NCBI GenBank assembly: GCA_028023455.1 | Contig: JAQFVV010013410.1 | Location: 62,001-126,000 of the forward strand | Source of the DNA: Epiperipatus broadwayi | Taxonomy: Eukaryota > Onychophora > Udeonychophora > Euonychophora > Peripatidae | DNA length: 64,000 bases | Direction: 5' to 3' | In this document: positions 48,003 to 63,194 of the stretch, one piece after another | How positions within the stretch are numbered: the first letter of the stretch is position 1 | Layout: the number at the start of each line of letters is the position of its first letter | Program-made: the position numbers and the translations under genes | The notes under the pieces: model-generated | Told to the model about the DNA's origin: nothing | Seen by the model: only the letters and a program-made list of their open reading frames with translations | The model's database searches: none

Positions 48003-51000
48003 TTAGAATCTGAAAAAAGTATCATTAATTCTTTTTTTAAACCCTTCATGTTATGTCATAAACTATGGTTCACTTTTGTACAATAAATTGAGTGTAATAT
48101 CCCTATAATAAAAGAATCTATCTCTTACTTTGTTAAAAAAGATTAAAATATTTTGCAGAAAGAGGTAATTTTATTTCTAAAATATATTTTTCTAAAATAA
48201 CTTTGTAATGGATCAAATATGATCAAACCGAAAGAAGTTTTTGAAAAGATAATAATGAGTATAGATTATAAAGTAATGATTTTTGGAAAATAGTAATTAT
48301 AAATTATATTAAAAATATATAGAACTATATATGTATTTTTTAAAAAAGATAAGTTTAAGTTCTAAAAGTTTAAATAATATTTGTTAAATTAGCATTTAGT
48401 TTTAAAAAAAGCTAACAAAGTATTTTGGCTATACAAGTAGAAAAAACAAATGCTTAAAAGTTAAGACAAATATAAATGTTAACGTCAAGACACTATTAAT
48501 TAAATTGGATATAACGTATATATAATTTAAAAGCAGGTAAAAAGTTGAAAAAAAAATTGTAGCATAGAAATAGTATTTTTTAAAATATATGAAATAAAAC
48601 TCCCTTTATCTAATGTAAATGGAAGGAACATGCAATTGTTATGTAAATGTGAGAGTCGATCATAAAAAAAAATTTAAACAAGAAAGTTATTTTGGAAGAC
48701 TTAAAATCTTGTAGAGATTGAAACAGTTATTGCTTTAATCTTTTCAGTTTCTCAATTAATAATTTCATAAATGAACTGTATAATAGCTAAAAGATTTTCA
48801 GTAGAATGATTCTTTCAAAAGCCATTATATAAAAATAAAACTGAAAGCTAATTTTTTACCTTTGTAAAGAAGAAATATGAAAATTATAATATATTCCATA
48901 CAAAAAACTTATTTAATATAATTTTTTTAAGAAATGGATTGAGCATTAACATTCTTCCAAGATTAAAGAAAATGCTTAATTTTAATGATGCCCAATAAAA
49001 ATTCCATACTCAACAATAAAGTTGGAATAAAGTATAGACTAGAAGTTCTTGCAACACCAAAATTTAAAAAGAGACATGTTGAATAAAATGAATGGTTATT
49101 GATAGCATAGAAACAATGAAATGAACAGGGAAAAAAGAATAACTCCTGGAACTTGAAATGATCAGTTAAAAAATAATATTATCAAATGCTAAAAGAATAT
49201 AAAAACTAGTTCATAAAACAAAACTGACTACTTTCACAAAAGAGAGAAAAAAACTACCATTAAAAAGATAAAAAGAGTTTTTTTCAAGTGTGTATATTGA
49301 TGAAGAGCCACTTTATTTGATTACATTGACAATAAACATAGAAACTATTAATATAAATTTGAAATATAAATACATTGATTCCAACTAAAGAAATCATAAC
49401 ATTTCTCCAAAATAACCCATATCTATCTGTTCAAGATTTTGGGCTTTATAATTATGAGTTTGTTTATATATCACTGCAGAATATTCTCTTCTTTCAGCAT
49501 TATTTTTTTCTAGTGAATTCATTTTTCATGATATGACCAACATAAGACAGTTTCAACTTAATAAGTTTTGCTTCAAGTAAAAGTTTAGGTCTAATTTCAA
49601 TCAGTGCCATTTGTTTTTTGCCTTTTAGTCTATGAAATATTCACAGGTAATTTGACCAAAAATACTTTTTCCGGTATAGTTTTTCAGTGTCCAAATTTCA
49701 AATTCATAAATTAACAAAAAGTATCATATTTTAAACAATTTTGATAAATTTAAATATCAGTCTATATTTTTCTTTGTTTTCATATAGAGTTTTAAGACAA
49801 AGGGATTAGTAAAATGTTTTATAAAACTGTAGTGATAAATAAAAAATAAGAAATTTGACAGATGTTGAAGAAAAAAATGAATAAAAAATTATTGGAATAA
49901 ATAATAACAATATTAAATCAAGTAATAAATATATAAAAGCAGAGACAAGAAAATAATGCAAAGTTGTTTTCAAGATTGTCAGTTTGTTAGACATTCCTTT
50001 GCATGTATAAAAAAGACAAATGTATATTATATAAACCATATACTTTTTCGTTTATAATTTCACAGTATCCTATTATTCAGTGCTATGTATGTGGTACTAA
50101 GTGTAGTTTGTAACCTTATAGTTTAATAAAACCTTTTAAAGTATAAAACTACAAAACTAAGTGGCAGAAAAAAGTCAAAATTTAAATAATAATTTAAAAT
50201 GGTAGGCATAAAAAACATTACAAATAAGAGAATACAGTATATGATTTGGAAAAGGCAGTTTCACCAATAAATACTGAAACAAAAATAAAGTAATATAATA
50301 GGAAAACCATGGATTTGTTTACAATTGATCTTTTTCACTTACTTTACACTAAAGCTACACTTAAAATATAGATTTAAATATCCATTAGTGTAAGACACAC
50401 GTTTTGCCATAACAAAGATTGTTACACATTATATTCATGTTTTAGTTTTATGGTCTTAGCATGAAAACTTATCTAAACAATTTTATTTGGGAAGTATTAT
50501 CCTTCCACTAACCACTAAATTCTCTTTTACCAACATATTTCAGATTGGGTTAGCTACTTGACAGAATCTTAAGTTTGCTTGGAATATTCTCTGTTAACCC
50601 TTATAAAAATTCCCATAGTTTATCACAATTCAAATGAAAGTGCATTGAAATTGCAATCAGTAATCATCTTTCACATTTTAAACAAAAATAATGAAATATA
50701 AATCCGCAAGATTAAAAAAATAAAGTTTCTAATGTTGGCTATACCTGCATTGAATGGCAGTTAAAAAAAGATTGTTTAATTATCCATTATTGTAAATTTA
50801 AAATTGTTTTTTGAACTAAAATTAATTTTTCTATTTATTAACTTTTTTTAAACAATGTAAAAACACTTTCTGAGAGGAAACGTTATTACTAAAAGGTTAA
50901 CATCGGAACTTTTATTTTTTCACTAATCAATTTTACTGACAATTTTTCTTCCAAGATAATAAAAATAATCAATTTGTAGACATTTATGTTAATCAATTGC

Positions 51001-53655
51001 TTTCAGTCTGCTCATCCCTCTTTTCACTTTTTTTCATTTCAACTTCTTTATAAAAATCTAACCCTCTGAAAAAGAAAAAAGAAAAGACAATCAAATTACT
51101 AAGGTTAAGCAGGATTTATTGCTCTAATTCAAAATAAAAAAAAAACTAGTTTCATCAACATAAATTTAGAATAGTTTTTGAGTAAAGTAAATGAGTGAAA
51201 AATTGCATAAGAAAATATATAGATAAATTTCTTAATAAAATAAAATTTCTAAAATTTATTTATACTACTCTTTATAGGACACACGAAGAGTAATCGAATT
51301 CTAATTTTTTAAAAGTTGTAAGCAGATTTTAATATATTTACATTTAATAATAAAAGCTTTTCTGCAGGTGTAATTCTGCCTTTTTTCATATGATGCTTGT
51401 TTATCTTATGTTTTATAAAGAGTAGCCCAAAATTATTGACTGAAGAACTTAATTATTTTCTAATAAGTGTGATTATATTTAAATGTACAGAGATGGTACT
51501 GAAATAAAGTAGATGTAACTATATTTGCAGTATGTTTTATATAACATCGTGCGAGCATAACTCTAATAATTCAGAAATAATTCTTTCTTGAAATTTTTTA
51601 TATTTTAATATAGCGTAATTTAAATTTGTTTGTGAAAGAATGGCGTTAGTGTGCCTAGAGAATAAGATAGAAGTAATCGTTTTGCCATTCTTTATCTCAC
51701 CTTATCTGGATCTATAGGCGCAATTTGCTTTCATCTTTGGATGATTATCAGTTAACATGGGTGCAAACATGTAATTATTATTTTATTTTTTAATTTTTAA
51801 ATATGGGTAAAACTGCACATTTGACAAAATCTTTAGTAACAATCAGTGAAAACTAACATATATTTTTGTTGACAAGTCAAGAAAATAAAAACTTATTTAG
51901 AAGAATACTTGAGTTTATATCTATAAAAGGAACATTCATATCTATTACTGGTATTAGCTACAATTTCATTACTAATCTCTAAAAAGCATTGTCAATCTTG
52001 GTAATTGCTTTGATTCTTAGAGGTGTTTAAAAAAACTATTTTAAAAAATCTGAATTTCTGAATAGAGGTTCAAAAATGGAAATTCTATATTTAGTAACAC
52101 AATTACTTTTTGAGTTTCTGTTCAGTACATTTTTTTTTTTTTGTTATAATTTGTTTAATAATGCTTTCCAGTGAAAATTATTAAGTATAAAATAATATAC
52201 AAGAACTTTAATATGTCTCAAATATTTTGGAAAATAAGATGCAGTAATTCAGGAGATTTTATAGGTACACAATAAGATGGCAACATGTTTTTCTGATATT
52301 TGCAATTTCAGCTTATTTTATAATATTTATGTTATACTAAAACATATCTAAAAAGGCAATAAAACGTTATTGTCATTTTTATTTACACATGTCTCAATTA
52401 TTTATTCAATATTACCCTTCATTCATTTAATTTATTACAATTTTATAACATTCAAAGTAATAATTGTTTGTATATTTTAACTTTGACAATTCATTTATTT
52501 TAATGACTAAGAATTTATTCTTTTAATTGTGACAACAATAGGAAAGCCTAAATGAAGCTTTTACCATTGTCAAAACAAACTAATAGTGTTTAAATATTTA
52601 AATTCCTTAATTATTGCTATAAAATATGTATCAAAACACTTTAAAATACAAAAAACAACAATAAATAATACAACTATAATGTGTTTATATCAAACGTTCT
52701 TCCATAAATTATAAACAATTTATATTAAAGTTTACATACAATATTTACAAGTAATTTACACACAAATAGAGATGTTGGTATTACATCTAATTCTAATTTA
52801 AATAAGCTTGTTATTATAAATATTAGGCATTTTGTCATTTCTTATTTCAGAAATCTAATATTTGTATCCTAGTTATTAATTGCAAATCCTTTATTTATTT
52901 GTTCAATTATTTGAATTATATTTGTTACACATAATGTTGTTGACAATCCCTTTGGTACACAATTCTTTAGTATAAAGAATAAGAATTATTGATATTTTGT
53001 TCCTAATGTATTCTAAAAACTTTTCTATAATGTTGGTTTACATATCTAGAGAGGATTTTGTATATGTTAGCCTGCCATTGCACTAAAATTCATGTTAAAC
53101 TAGTTATAGCCATTTGCTTAACACCTGCAGATGATCTAATTTCTTATCAATTTTTAGAACATGCAGATGATAAATTCCTGAAATACGTTTTTTATTTATT
53201 TCTTAACATTTTTTTAAAATAATGTATATTATAACACTTGGACAATATATGTTCATAGAAATTAATAATTTTTATTAGGTGTCAAAACATTAAAATATTA
53301 ATCATATAATATTATTAACTTTTTAATAATTAAAATTAAAAATATTTTACACAATATTAAATATTACCTCATACAATATTTTAAAGAATCGTTAAAATAT
53401 TTATATTAGTATATAAATAATAAATATTATACATACAGTTACATGTGCATATACATATATGCAATGTAATACACACATATTTATTAGTATTATGAGTAAT
53501 TTGCTTCTTAAAATATATGTTTTAATTATAATATTGAAATAGTTTTATCTTTTTTTTTTGCTTTTCCTGGCTTCTCTCCAAATAGTAGATATCTATGCTG
53601 GGCTACATCTTCTATCTCTCAAGCTATAAAAGGATGGATGACTATAATCTTGTAA
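48003..53655. other. AT-rich unassigned DNA (gene desert)
   Basis: About 5.6 kb in which I find no coding motif, SINE box, terminal repeat or long simple repeat. The frame at 49806-50039 is a low-complexity hydrophobic read. Confidence 0.5.
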
Positions 53656-53729
53656 AATGATTATACCATTGATATATATATATATATATGTCAATGATTA
53701 TACCATTGATATATATATATATATATGTC
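53656..53729. repeat. Tandem duplication, 2 x 37 bp, with (AT)n
   Basis: AATGATTATACCATTGAT followed by (AT)n and GTC, present twice in tandem. Confidence 0.9.
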
Positions 53730-54897
53730 CAATCACTCTGTCAGTTTACCTTAATCCATGGCCTGGAGCAGTTTTTCTAGGTTAAGTGTTTTCTTATTAA
53801 GTTAATTTAAATGGATAACTCAACATATTCAATATTTCCATGCACACACACACACAATCACACACATATATAAACAAATTATACCAATTTAGAGTTAATA
53901 ATCTATCCAAAATATAAATTAAAATTTCACAATCATTGATTTCAATCTCATGGTTGATATCTCAAATGTAACTGAAAAGTCAACCTTGACAAATAAAACC
54001 AATGATTATGAAATTTTCATTTTAATATTTGGCTAGATTTTTAAATTCTAAATTGATATAATTTGTTAATTTTATTGATAAGTTTAGATTTTAAATTTTG
54101 AGTATATATTCTTTGTGATGTGATACTTATTGACCTCAGAAAAGCTTAAAGTAAATAGAAACCTTCCCTATTTTAGGAGAGAGTCTTTATTCTAGTGTGT
54201 TAAGGATAATGTTGATATAATGGAAGGCAACATAGATTTAAACACTAAAATTTTTTTAAATGACACTGATTAATTATGTACTATTTTACAACCATTATAT
54301 ATTGTAGTACCATAAAAAGTGTAGTGATGTTTTTAAAATTATAATGATAATCTGTCTATCATGTCTCTACTTTTGCTTGTTAAATATGTATGATAACAGA
54401 GTGTTGATCAGAGATGTAAATAAAGATGAAGATTTGTGCTACCAACTATATTAAAATAACATGTGAATACATAAATTTACAGCAAATATAAAGTATTCTT
54501 TACTTATACACATATACCAAAGAAAAGAAATATTAATAATTTGGATATCATCTAACATCTTTTCCCAGCAACTATTCCATAAGTATTTTCATACTTCAAT
54601 ACCAATTACCTTCAGGTATAGATTCAGTAAATGACATCAATAATTTTTTCAGCTAAGAAAGTACAAGATCAATATGTTACTCCATTACATCACATATAAT
54701 TAAATGGATAGAAAGATAGATAGAGATAGATAGATAAATAGCATAGATAGATAAATTTAATCATTCCCATGTTATATTATTATTTACTTATTTATTGTCA
54801 ATTAAAATAAATGACCATTACTTATTAACTTTTACCTTCAATTACATGTGTAAGGTGGTGACAGTCACATGCATGTAATCTTAAACTTCAATTATCT
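53730..54897. other. AT-rich DNA with a (GATA)n-like tract
   Basis: An imperfect GATA/TAGA repeat occurs at about 54706-54755. At 53930-54020 a short inverted pair (AAAATTTCACAATCATTGATT and its near complement) is visible. No gene found. Confidence 0.5.
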
Positions 54898-55017
54898 TAT
54901 TCTTCTCTTTCTCTTTCTTTGCATATCTTCATATATATACATTGCTTATAATACTTCTTTCATATACACATCAATGCAAACAAATTTTCTTAAAAAAACT
55001 TCTTTATTTTCCATACA

Positions 55018-55045
55018 GTTTTGATGGTCCAGCAGTCTTCATCAG
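55018..55045 (-). ncRNA. Degenerate hammerhead-like core, left arm
   Basis: Minus strand: CTGATGA kept, stem II GACTG-CTGGA now faces CCATC, and GAAA has become CAAA. The essential G12 is lost, so it should be inactive. Confidence 0.4.
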
Positions 55046-55145
55046 AGCTACAATATTTGAATAATATAAATACATAACCATCATTTTACACATATATAAA
55101 TTATAAACGATGGTTATGTATTTATATTATTCAAATATTGTAGCT

Positions 55146-55173
55146 CTGATGAAGACTGCTGGACAGTTGAAAC
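55146..55173 (+). ncRNA. Hammerhead-ribozyme-like core, right arm
   Basis: CTGATGA at 55146-55152, stem II GACTG-CTGGA-CAGTT (last pair G.U) and GAAAC at 55169-55173. The core bases are all present. Stem III and stem I are weak. Confidence 0.5.
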
Positions 55174-55302
55174 TATAAGGAAAATAAAGAAGATTTTTAA
55201 GAAAATTTGTTCACATTGAAGTGTATTATAAGCAATATATATATATATATGAACTTCAATTCTATTGCATAAATATTCAATATATATGCAATAGATATTG
55301 AA

Positions 55303-55303
<1 letters not shown>

Positions 55304-55345
<42 letters not shown>
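55304..55345. repeat. (TA)n microsatellite
   Basis: Uninterrupted TA for about 42 bp. Confidence 0.95.
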
Positions 55346-55347
<2 letters not shown>

Positions 55348-57762
55348 CTACTGTCTGGGTCTATAGGCTCTTCAGTCATCTTGTTTAAAGAATAATATGG
55401 TATATGATTACTGAAATAAGTAATTCCATAAAACTATGAAATATATAGAAAATATATATAAAAAAGAAAATGTGCCAATTTTACAAAGCTTTAATTTCTA
55501 TCTTACAATTCAATCATATTTATTTATCATATCTGTATAATCATAGTCTAAAATTATACTGTGTTATGATAAGTAAAACAACTTCTAGTAGTATAAATTT
55601 ATCTTTGCCATTTGGCTTAAATACTAACTAAAATAACTTTATTAATCTGAATTTTCCTTGTTCATAATTTATATAAACAATTATAGATTTGTACACATTC
55701 AGATTTATCAATTATATATTTTTATTTTTTTGATAGTAGTTACTTTAGGATTTTAATTTTAAACTTTTTTGCAATTATTTCAAAATAGAAATGTACTATA
55801 ATTTATATTTTTTTATATGAAGAATGCCATTTTTTGAATTTTTTTAAAATTGATTCCAAAACTAATTGATAGACTATTCTTTTGCAACCTTTATTTTCTT
55901 TGTTAACATGAACAAGCAGAATTAATAAAAGAGCAATTAAAATATTTTATCTCTATTCATCCTATAGTAAAGAATTTTATTCAATTGTTATATTGTTTAT
56001 AAGCTTTTACTTGACTTTACAAAAAGACACTGGAGAACGTGATGATACTACTGTGTTTCAGCTTTAAATCATTATTTTGCAGCTATATTTAGAGATATTT
56101 CACCAACTTTTCATTTATTTGATGATAAAGTTGAAAATAACATGTTGATTTACCAATTTAAAAAAATTTCAAGATGTCACAAGTGTACAAAGAAAGTTTT
56201 TAAAATCATGAATTGGTAGTTTCTGGTTATCACGAGTTATTGCAAGAGGTTTTGAGCATATTCATTTTTTTTGTTAGATTTTGAAAAGTTAAATATATAT
56301 TTCCCATGGTTTGTTTACATATTCATGATTATTTTTCACAAAACATTTGTCTTAGAAGACAAATCATAAATAAACAATAACATATCAATGCAACTTGTAA
56401 TTATCCGAGCACAATTTATTCATATTGATTGTAGCAGAGATATTTTTGAAATTTTTTAAAAATTATAAATACAATTTTAATTTTTAAATACAATTTCATT
56501 AGTTTCATTAATATAAATAATAATCTGTTTTGGTTTTATAAATTGAGTTAAACCCACCTTAATTTTATTAATTCAATATAAGAAGTAATAGTGTTATAGT
56601 CATCCAATAAGAAAAAAGTTATTGTTCTTTATAAATCTAATTAGATATTTTAGATTTTTTCTATATTTGCAAAGGTAAAATAATATATTTAATAATACTT
56701 TTTTATAACATACATTTCTAACAAATAATTTAAAATTTCTAAAAATGTAATAAAAAAATAAAGGTAATTTGGATCAAATAAAAAGTTGTAATTTGAATCC
56801 AGGCTGCCTCTGATCATTTTCAAATCATTTGAACAATTAAAAGATGAAAATTTTATGCATAATTTTAAATATTGAAAAAAAAAAAATTAAATCTCATTGC
56901 CTGCAAATACTTAAGTCTAACATTTTATGAAAATATTTTTTTTAGATAATATTAAATAAAAAAAAATGTTAATTATTTTTTTGAAATTATCAGCTTAGTT
57001 TTTAAAAATAATAATGAAAATTATTTATAATTTCTCTTTAGAATGTTTATTACTTTTGAAATGCATGTTGGATTTTATGTATTTTTGATCAGTACTATTC
57101 TGCAATTTTTTAAAATCATTGATTTGTTTCTGTTATTTTCTACTACCTAAAAATACATGAAATGGTTGAGTTGTTCGCATATTTCACAAACATAATAAGA
57201 TTTATTTCAGACTTCATTAATTTTTTTATTTTTTCACATAGGCTACATTTAGTATAAAGGTAACTTGTAAAGCTTTTTTTATGAAGATATTAAAGTTTAT
57301 AATTCTGACATTACTTAAAACAAAATATTCTTTTTAAATCATCTTTTAGATATATGCAGATAAGGTTAAGATATTTGAAAACATTTATGTTACTCAAACA
57401 TTTTATATGTTTAACACAAAAAACATTACATTACTGGAAATTGAAAGTTGTATTCAGCACTTGAATATCTGAATGATCTAATATTTAATTTGACTAATTT
57501 TTTTTTTCCCAATTATTAACTGATACAAAAATGCAACAACACAATAGGTGAAAGCAAGCCAGAAAGCAAAGGAAAAATGAATTTATAATAAAAATTTCTT
57601 TTTACAATCTGGTAGTCTAGTTTTTTTAATATTAATAAAAATATAAACCTTCCATATTTCTAATTCTAAAGCCATTAGACATACCGTTACTAAAGGCTTG
57701 TGTTCTTTTTCCCCTAGAACTTATTATTTACATTTTAAGTACATGGAAGCAGTCAATACTTA
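55346..57762. other. AT-rich unassigned DNA
   Basis: Nothing recognised. Confidence 0.5.
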
Positions 57763-57886
57763 AACAATATCAATAACAATCAACAATCTCAATATGTTGT
57801 CAAGGCAACATGTTTTAAACAATAAACAATATCAATAACAATCAACAATCTCAATATGTTGTCAAGGCAACATGTTTTAAACAATA
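57763..57886. repeat. Exact tandem duplication, 2 x 62 bp
   Basis: The unit starts AACAATATCAATAACAATCA and contains a hairpin ATGTTGTCAAGGCAACATG-like core. The two copies appear identical, so the duplication is recent. Confidence 0.9.
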
Positions 57887-59264
<1,378 letters not shown>

Positions 59265-59593
59265 GTTAGTATTAGCACACAGATTAGTATATGCACAATG
59301 TTTCAAGAGACATTATTCTCCTCTCTTTTTCGAGTGTTGCTGGCCTGACCAGTGACAGTACTAGCATGGGAATCGAACCTAGTCAGGCTAGTAACATCTG
59401 AAGAAGAGAGGAGAATAATACATCTCAAAACGTTGTATGTATACTAATCTATGTGCTATTACTAACAGTTGAATATATTTGGAATATTTAAATAGAGTTA
59501 TTTTTTTCTAAAACATTCAATAGTTATATTAGGTAATGGAAATTATCCACTATATAAATACTAATAAAACACCATCATCTTAAACTTTCAGGA
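59265..59593. mobile_element. tRNA-derived SINE with head-to-head inversion
   Basis: 59392-59593 (plus) matches the body and 3' end of the SINE at 38910-39222. 59265-59391 is a minus-strand copy of the 5'/middle part, with B box GGTTCGATTCC (complement at about 59371-59381) intact. The CTCCTCTCTTT block and CATATACTAAT block occur in both orientations, giving arms of about 78 bp. Confidence 0.65.
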
Positions 59594-60480
59594 AAATGTT
59601 AAACTGAAAAATCTCCTCTGATAATCAGTTAAAAAGTAATATAGAAGCATATTTTTAATGAAATTATTTTTTTGTAAAAAATAAAACAAAAAACAAGCAT
59701 AAATATATTATTGACGAGTATAACTTGAAGAGGAAAATCCAAATAATAATATTTATGGTTTAATTATATTTGTTAAGAAAGAAACATTTCATAAATTTTA
59801 TACTAAGGATATTATATAATTTAAACAGTTTAATAAATCAACTAATGTCTAATATAGTTATGAGTAGTTATCATATTTTTTCATATATAATATTACATGA
59901 AATATATCTAATATAATGGTACTGGAATTAAAATTTATTACATTGGCATTAAGTATCTAAAACAAAATCTATCATTATTTGTTTGTTATTTTGAATTTTA
60001 TTTATGTTCATATATATATGTTATAAAAATGAAAAATAATCTGAAAACTAACCGAAGCCTAAAATAATTAAATATTTTATAAAATTAATTTTTGTTCATT
60101 AAGTCTTATATTGATTATTAGAAGCATGTATTCTATATACTATTAAAAATGACAAATTTTGCAAAATGTTTGTCAATATTTTTTTGATATACCCAAAATC
60201 TTATAAAATATTGCTAATGATAGAGTGATTTTCTTGAAATGCAAATCTTGCATATTTAAAAACAGTTAGTACAAAACAGATATTTTTTTTCTTTTTTTAA
60301 TAATGAAAGTTAAAATTTAATTTTGATATTTTTTCGCACATTTTTAAGTTCTAAACGTAATTTATCTGATAATATTATTTACAAAATCTGTATTATATGT
60401 TAAAATTAACCTTAATCATCTATTGGACTGCATTATTTTGCAAAAGGACTATTTTTTTGTCTTTATGATATTATAGTGGC
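59594..60480. other. AT-rich unassigned DNA
   Basis: No feature recognised up to the LTR. Confidence 0.5.
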
Positions 60481-61146
60481 TGTCATATCTGGCCTTGCCT
60501 TCAGAAATGGACTGGTTCACATTCCTTCCTTATCTGATCAGATTGAACACTCACTGCCACTAACCAATGTGTAAACGTGTGGATAACCAATGTGTAAACA
60601 TGTGTATAACTATGTGTAAACATGGCCAAAGGGTAAAACATAAGTATGGCCAATGTGTAAACATATAGATAAACTTACCAGTAATTAGTAGGACCAATGT
60701 ACAATGATGTTCTCTAAATCCAATTATGGCCAGTAAGGTTGGGGATTTGGCAATAAGTAGTCAGCATTTTTGGAAGCAAGAGAGAGAGAACTTCTGTCTA
60801 ATCTGAATGACTGCACATGCTCTCAATTGAAGCCACTTTCAATTGTGAAGATGTTTCTACTATAGCCATGAAAGGACTGGAAGCTGCTATGATGGTGGCC
60901 AACTTAAAGCAAACTGTCCTGTACTGCCAGGCAAGCTAATATATACAGCTGGAAGTGAGTTCAGTCATTTGAGCATGACCAGCTCATTGTTGATTAAGTT
61001 ATATATAAAATTGTATTTATTAATGGTATAACATGTATGTATATTTGTTCTAATAAATTATACATAATAACTTTGTGTGTTCATATTTCTATTGGTTTGA
61101 GTCTGAAACCTGCAATTTAGCCAAACACAAAGGAATGTGCATTACA
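60481..61146 (+). repeat. 5' LTR (666 bp)
   Basis: TG...CA ends (TGTCATATCTGG to GTGCATTACA). The first ~320 bases recur at 63665-64000 (CTGGCCTTGCCTTCAGAA, CCAAAGGGTAAA). It has four or more AATGTGTAAAC motifs near 60568-60665, an enhancer-like repeat. Candidate AATAAA-like signal TAATAAATTA at about 61051. Confidence 0.75.
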
Positions 61147-61614
61147 CCCAATCACAACAGATTTTGCAAAGACAGATGATAAGAATATTTTCCTCCATGA
61201 TTAGAGAAATAGTATAAAATATGCCAGTTTCAACAGATTTGGCACAATCGGACAAAAGAAATTTTTTTTAAGACTATAAAAATACAGTACATATGCAAAT
61301 ACAATGTTAGACATTCATCATTTTAAAATCACTACTCTGCCTGAATAAAAATCAGATTTGGCAGTTTGAAAATATATGTGAGTGAAAAGAAAATAGACTT
61401 GTTATATTTACAAAACAATGATAAAATTCTATCATATAGATTTGTTAGAATAAAAAACACATTCAGCTGATTCATAAGAAAAATTGACTGCAACCATAAT
61501 AGGCATGTCAATTAAAATCATAAAACAATCATGAGTGCATAACTCATAATAAAATGACAAAAGGTCTCCCTAGTGGATAGTTAGCTTCACTGTGACAATT
61601 ACAAACAGTAGCTA

Positions 61615-61825
61615 TATTCAAATATCAGCCTTTCAAGCTAAATGTGCATACGCTTTTGCGAGTGTTAATAATAATAAATGAATACTTTCTCTCCAATACA
61701 AGATATAGTATTTATGCAGGAATAAAATGAATCCACTTATTCCTACGACTCAAATGCTTATATTATTATTATTAACACTCGCAAAAGTGTTTGCACATTT
61801 AGCTTGAAAGGCTGATATTTGAATG
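61615..61825. repeat. Inverted repeat inside the gypsy leader, arms ~60 bp
   Basis: ATTCAAATATCAGCCTTTCA (61616) recurs inverted at 61806-61825, and the arms run inward through CGAGTGTTAATAATAATA. It looks like a MITE nested in the element. Confidence 0.75.
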
Positions 61826-61984
61826 TAATACAATTGTAAACATACGCTATATAAAATAAATGCTTAACAGTAGCTATGAAAATTTAAACTTACAAGTGGT
61901 AACTAGCATAAATAAAAAAATAAAAATTGGTATCTTGTTTTTCTTAGAAGAAACTAGGGAAAATTAAAAAACTGCTAATTTTAT

Positions 61985-62640
61985 TAGCTCCATGGAAACT
62001 TTTGATCCAGCCTATTCTGAGGGTTGGTCATGCTATAAAGAGTGATTAATATTTTACCTACAGGATAACCAGATAAAAAAGCCTGCGATAAAATTAGCTA
62101 CATTATGACCATATCAGGTCATCAAACTTATGAGATACTCAAGTCTCAATCTATGGCAGAGACATCAGCTGATCTATATTTTGATAAAGTCTTAACCAAT
62201 TCCCATTTTCCCCAATACCATTGACAATAATTCAGATATATTATTTCAATCTCTGTATGCAAGAACAGGGGGGGGGGGAGTTTGCAACAAGAATTTGATC
62301 ATTGACATTAAAGTGCAAATTCAAAGATTTCCTGAGTGATGCACTTTATTTTATTTGCAGCATAAATGATCACAATTTGAGACTTAAAATGCTGAAGATG
62401 CTGGATTTAGATTTTAAAACAGCTATAGCCCAAGCTAGTCAGGCAAATCCATTAAAAAATTACTAAGTATAATGTGAAAAAATTGAGCATAAAACAGGGG
62501 CAGTCAGATGCTTAGTTGACTCAGATAATTCAACAACAAATAATCTAATTAATTGTTATAGATGCAATGAAAAAGGGCACGCCTATACAGAATGCCTGCA
62601 CTACAACACAACATGTACATTTTGAAAATGGGTCAAATAT
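61985..62640 (+). pseudogene. Gypsy-type gag (capsid-like and CCHC knuckle), broken
   Basis: In shifting frames: FDPAYSEGWSCYKE near 61997, ISGHQTYEILKSQS near 62108, FICSINDHNLRLKMLKMLDL near 62356 (the LRDRxVCGIxDxxxxxxLL segment of gypsy gag), then CYRCNEKGHAYTEC at about 62557-62598, a perfect C-x2-C-x4-H-x4-C knuckle. Gag would form the particle and bind RNA. An 11-G run at 62268-62278 lies in the coding region. Confidence 0.7.
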
Positions 62641-62759
62641 AAAAAGACTGTGTGCTTAAAATTAAAAAGACCGCTAATATTAAAATGGAAAAATCCTTTC
62701 CAAACAACAGCAATGCAATTATAAAAAAATGCTTGTATAAATCATATTAAAGATGATCA

Positions 62760-63065
62760 GTCTTGATTTAAACACAGTATTATAATTAATGATATACCAA
62801 TTACAATGGAAGTGGACACAGGCTCTGTAGTGGCTATTTGTTTCAAAAAAGAACTGGTCTATTATTAATAAAAATAATGAATATGAGCAGCATCCTAGCA
62901 GCAAGTCAATCTTAGATTATCAGGGCAATAAAATAAAACTGATAGACCCAACAGTTAAGATTACTGTGACTAACAAGACTATGCACCTACCACTGGTTGT
63001 GGCATCAGGTAATCATAGTAATTTATTAGGCCATGACTGGTTCAGTCACTTAGAATTTGCAGTGA
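62760..63065 (+). pseudogene. Retropepsin-like aspartic protease (broken)
   Basis: NDIPITMEVDTGSVVAICF at about 62789 has the DTGS catalytic motif. After two stops, TMHLPLVVASGNHSNLLGHD gives the flap/C-terminal LLGxDW motif typical of gypsy proteases (LLGHDWF). It would cleave Gag-Pol. Confidence 0.7.
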
Positions 63066-63194
63066 CAAAAGTGAATCAGGGCACAACATCAAGCAAAATG
63101 AATCAAAACACGGCAGCAAAAAGTTGATAGTGAAAATAAATACTGGAACTCTAGGATTTCCAAAACATATCAAAGCACTCGACACCAAGTGTAC

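Larger units (their letters stand above)
54898..55237. repeat. Second palindromic element with hammerhead-like cores
   Basis: Arms 54941-55086 and 55106-55237 are inverted copies of each other and of the arms at 34554-34940. The left arm extends outward to 54898 and matches, inverted, the outer right flank of the first locus. The central loop is short (about 20 bp). Left arm TAACCATCAT pairs with right arm ATGGTTATG. Confidence 0.8.
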
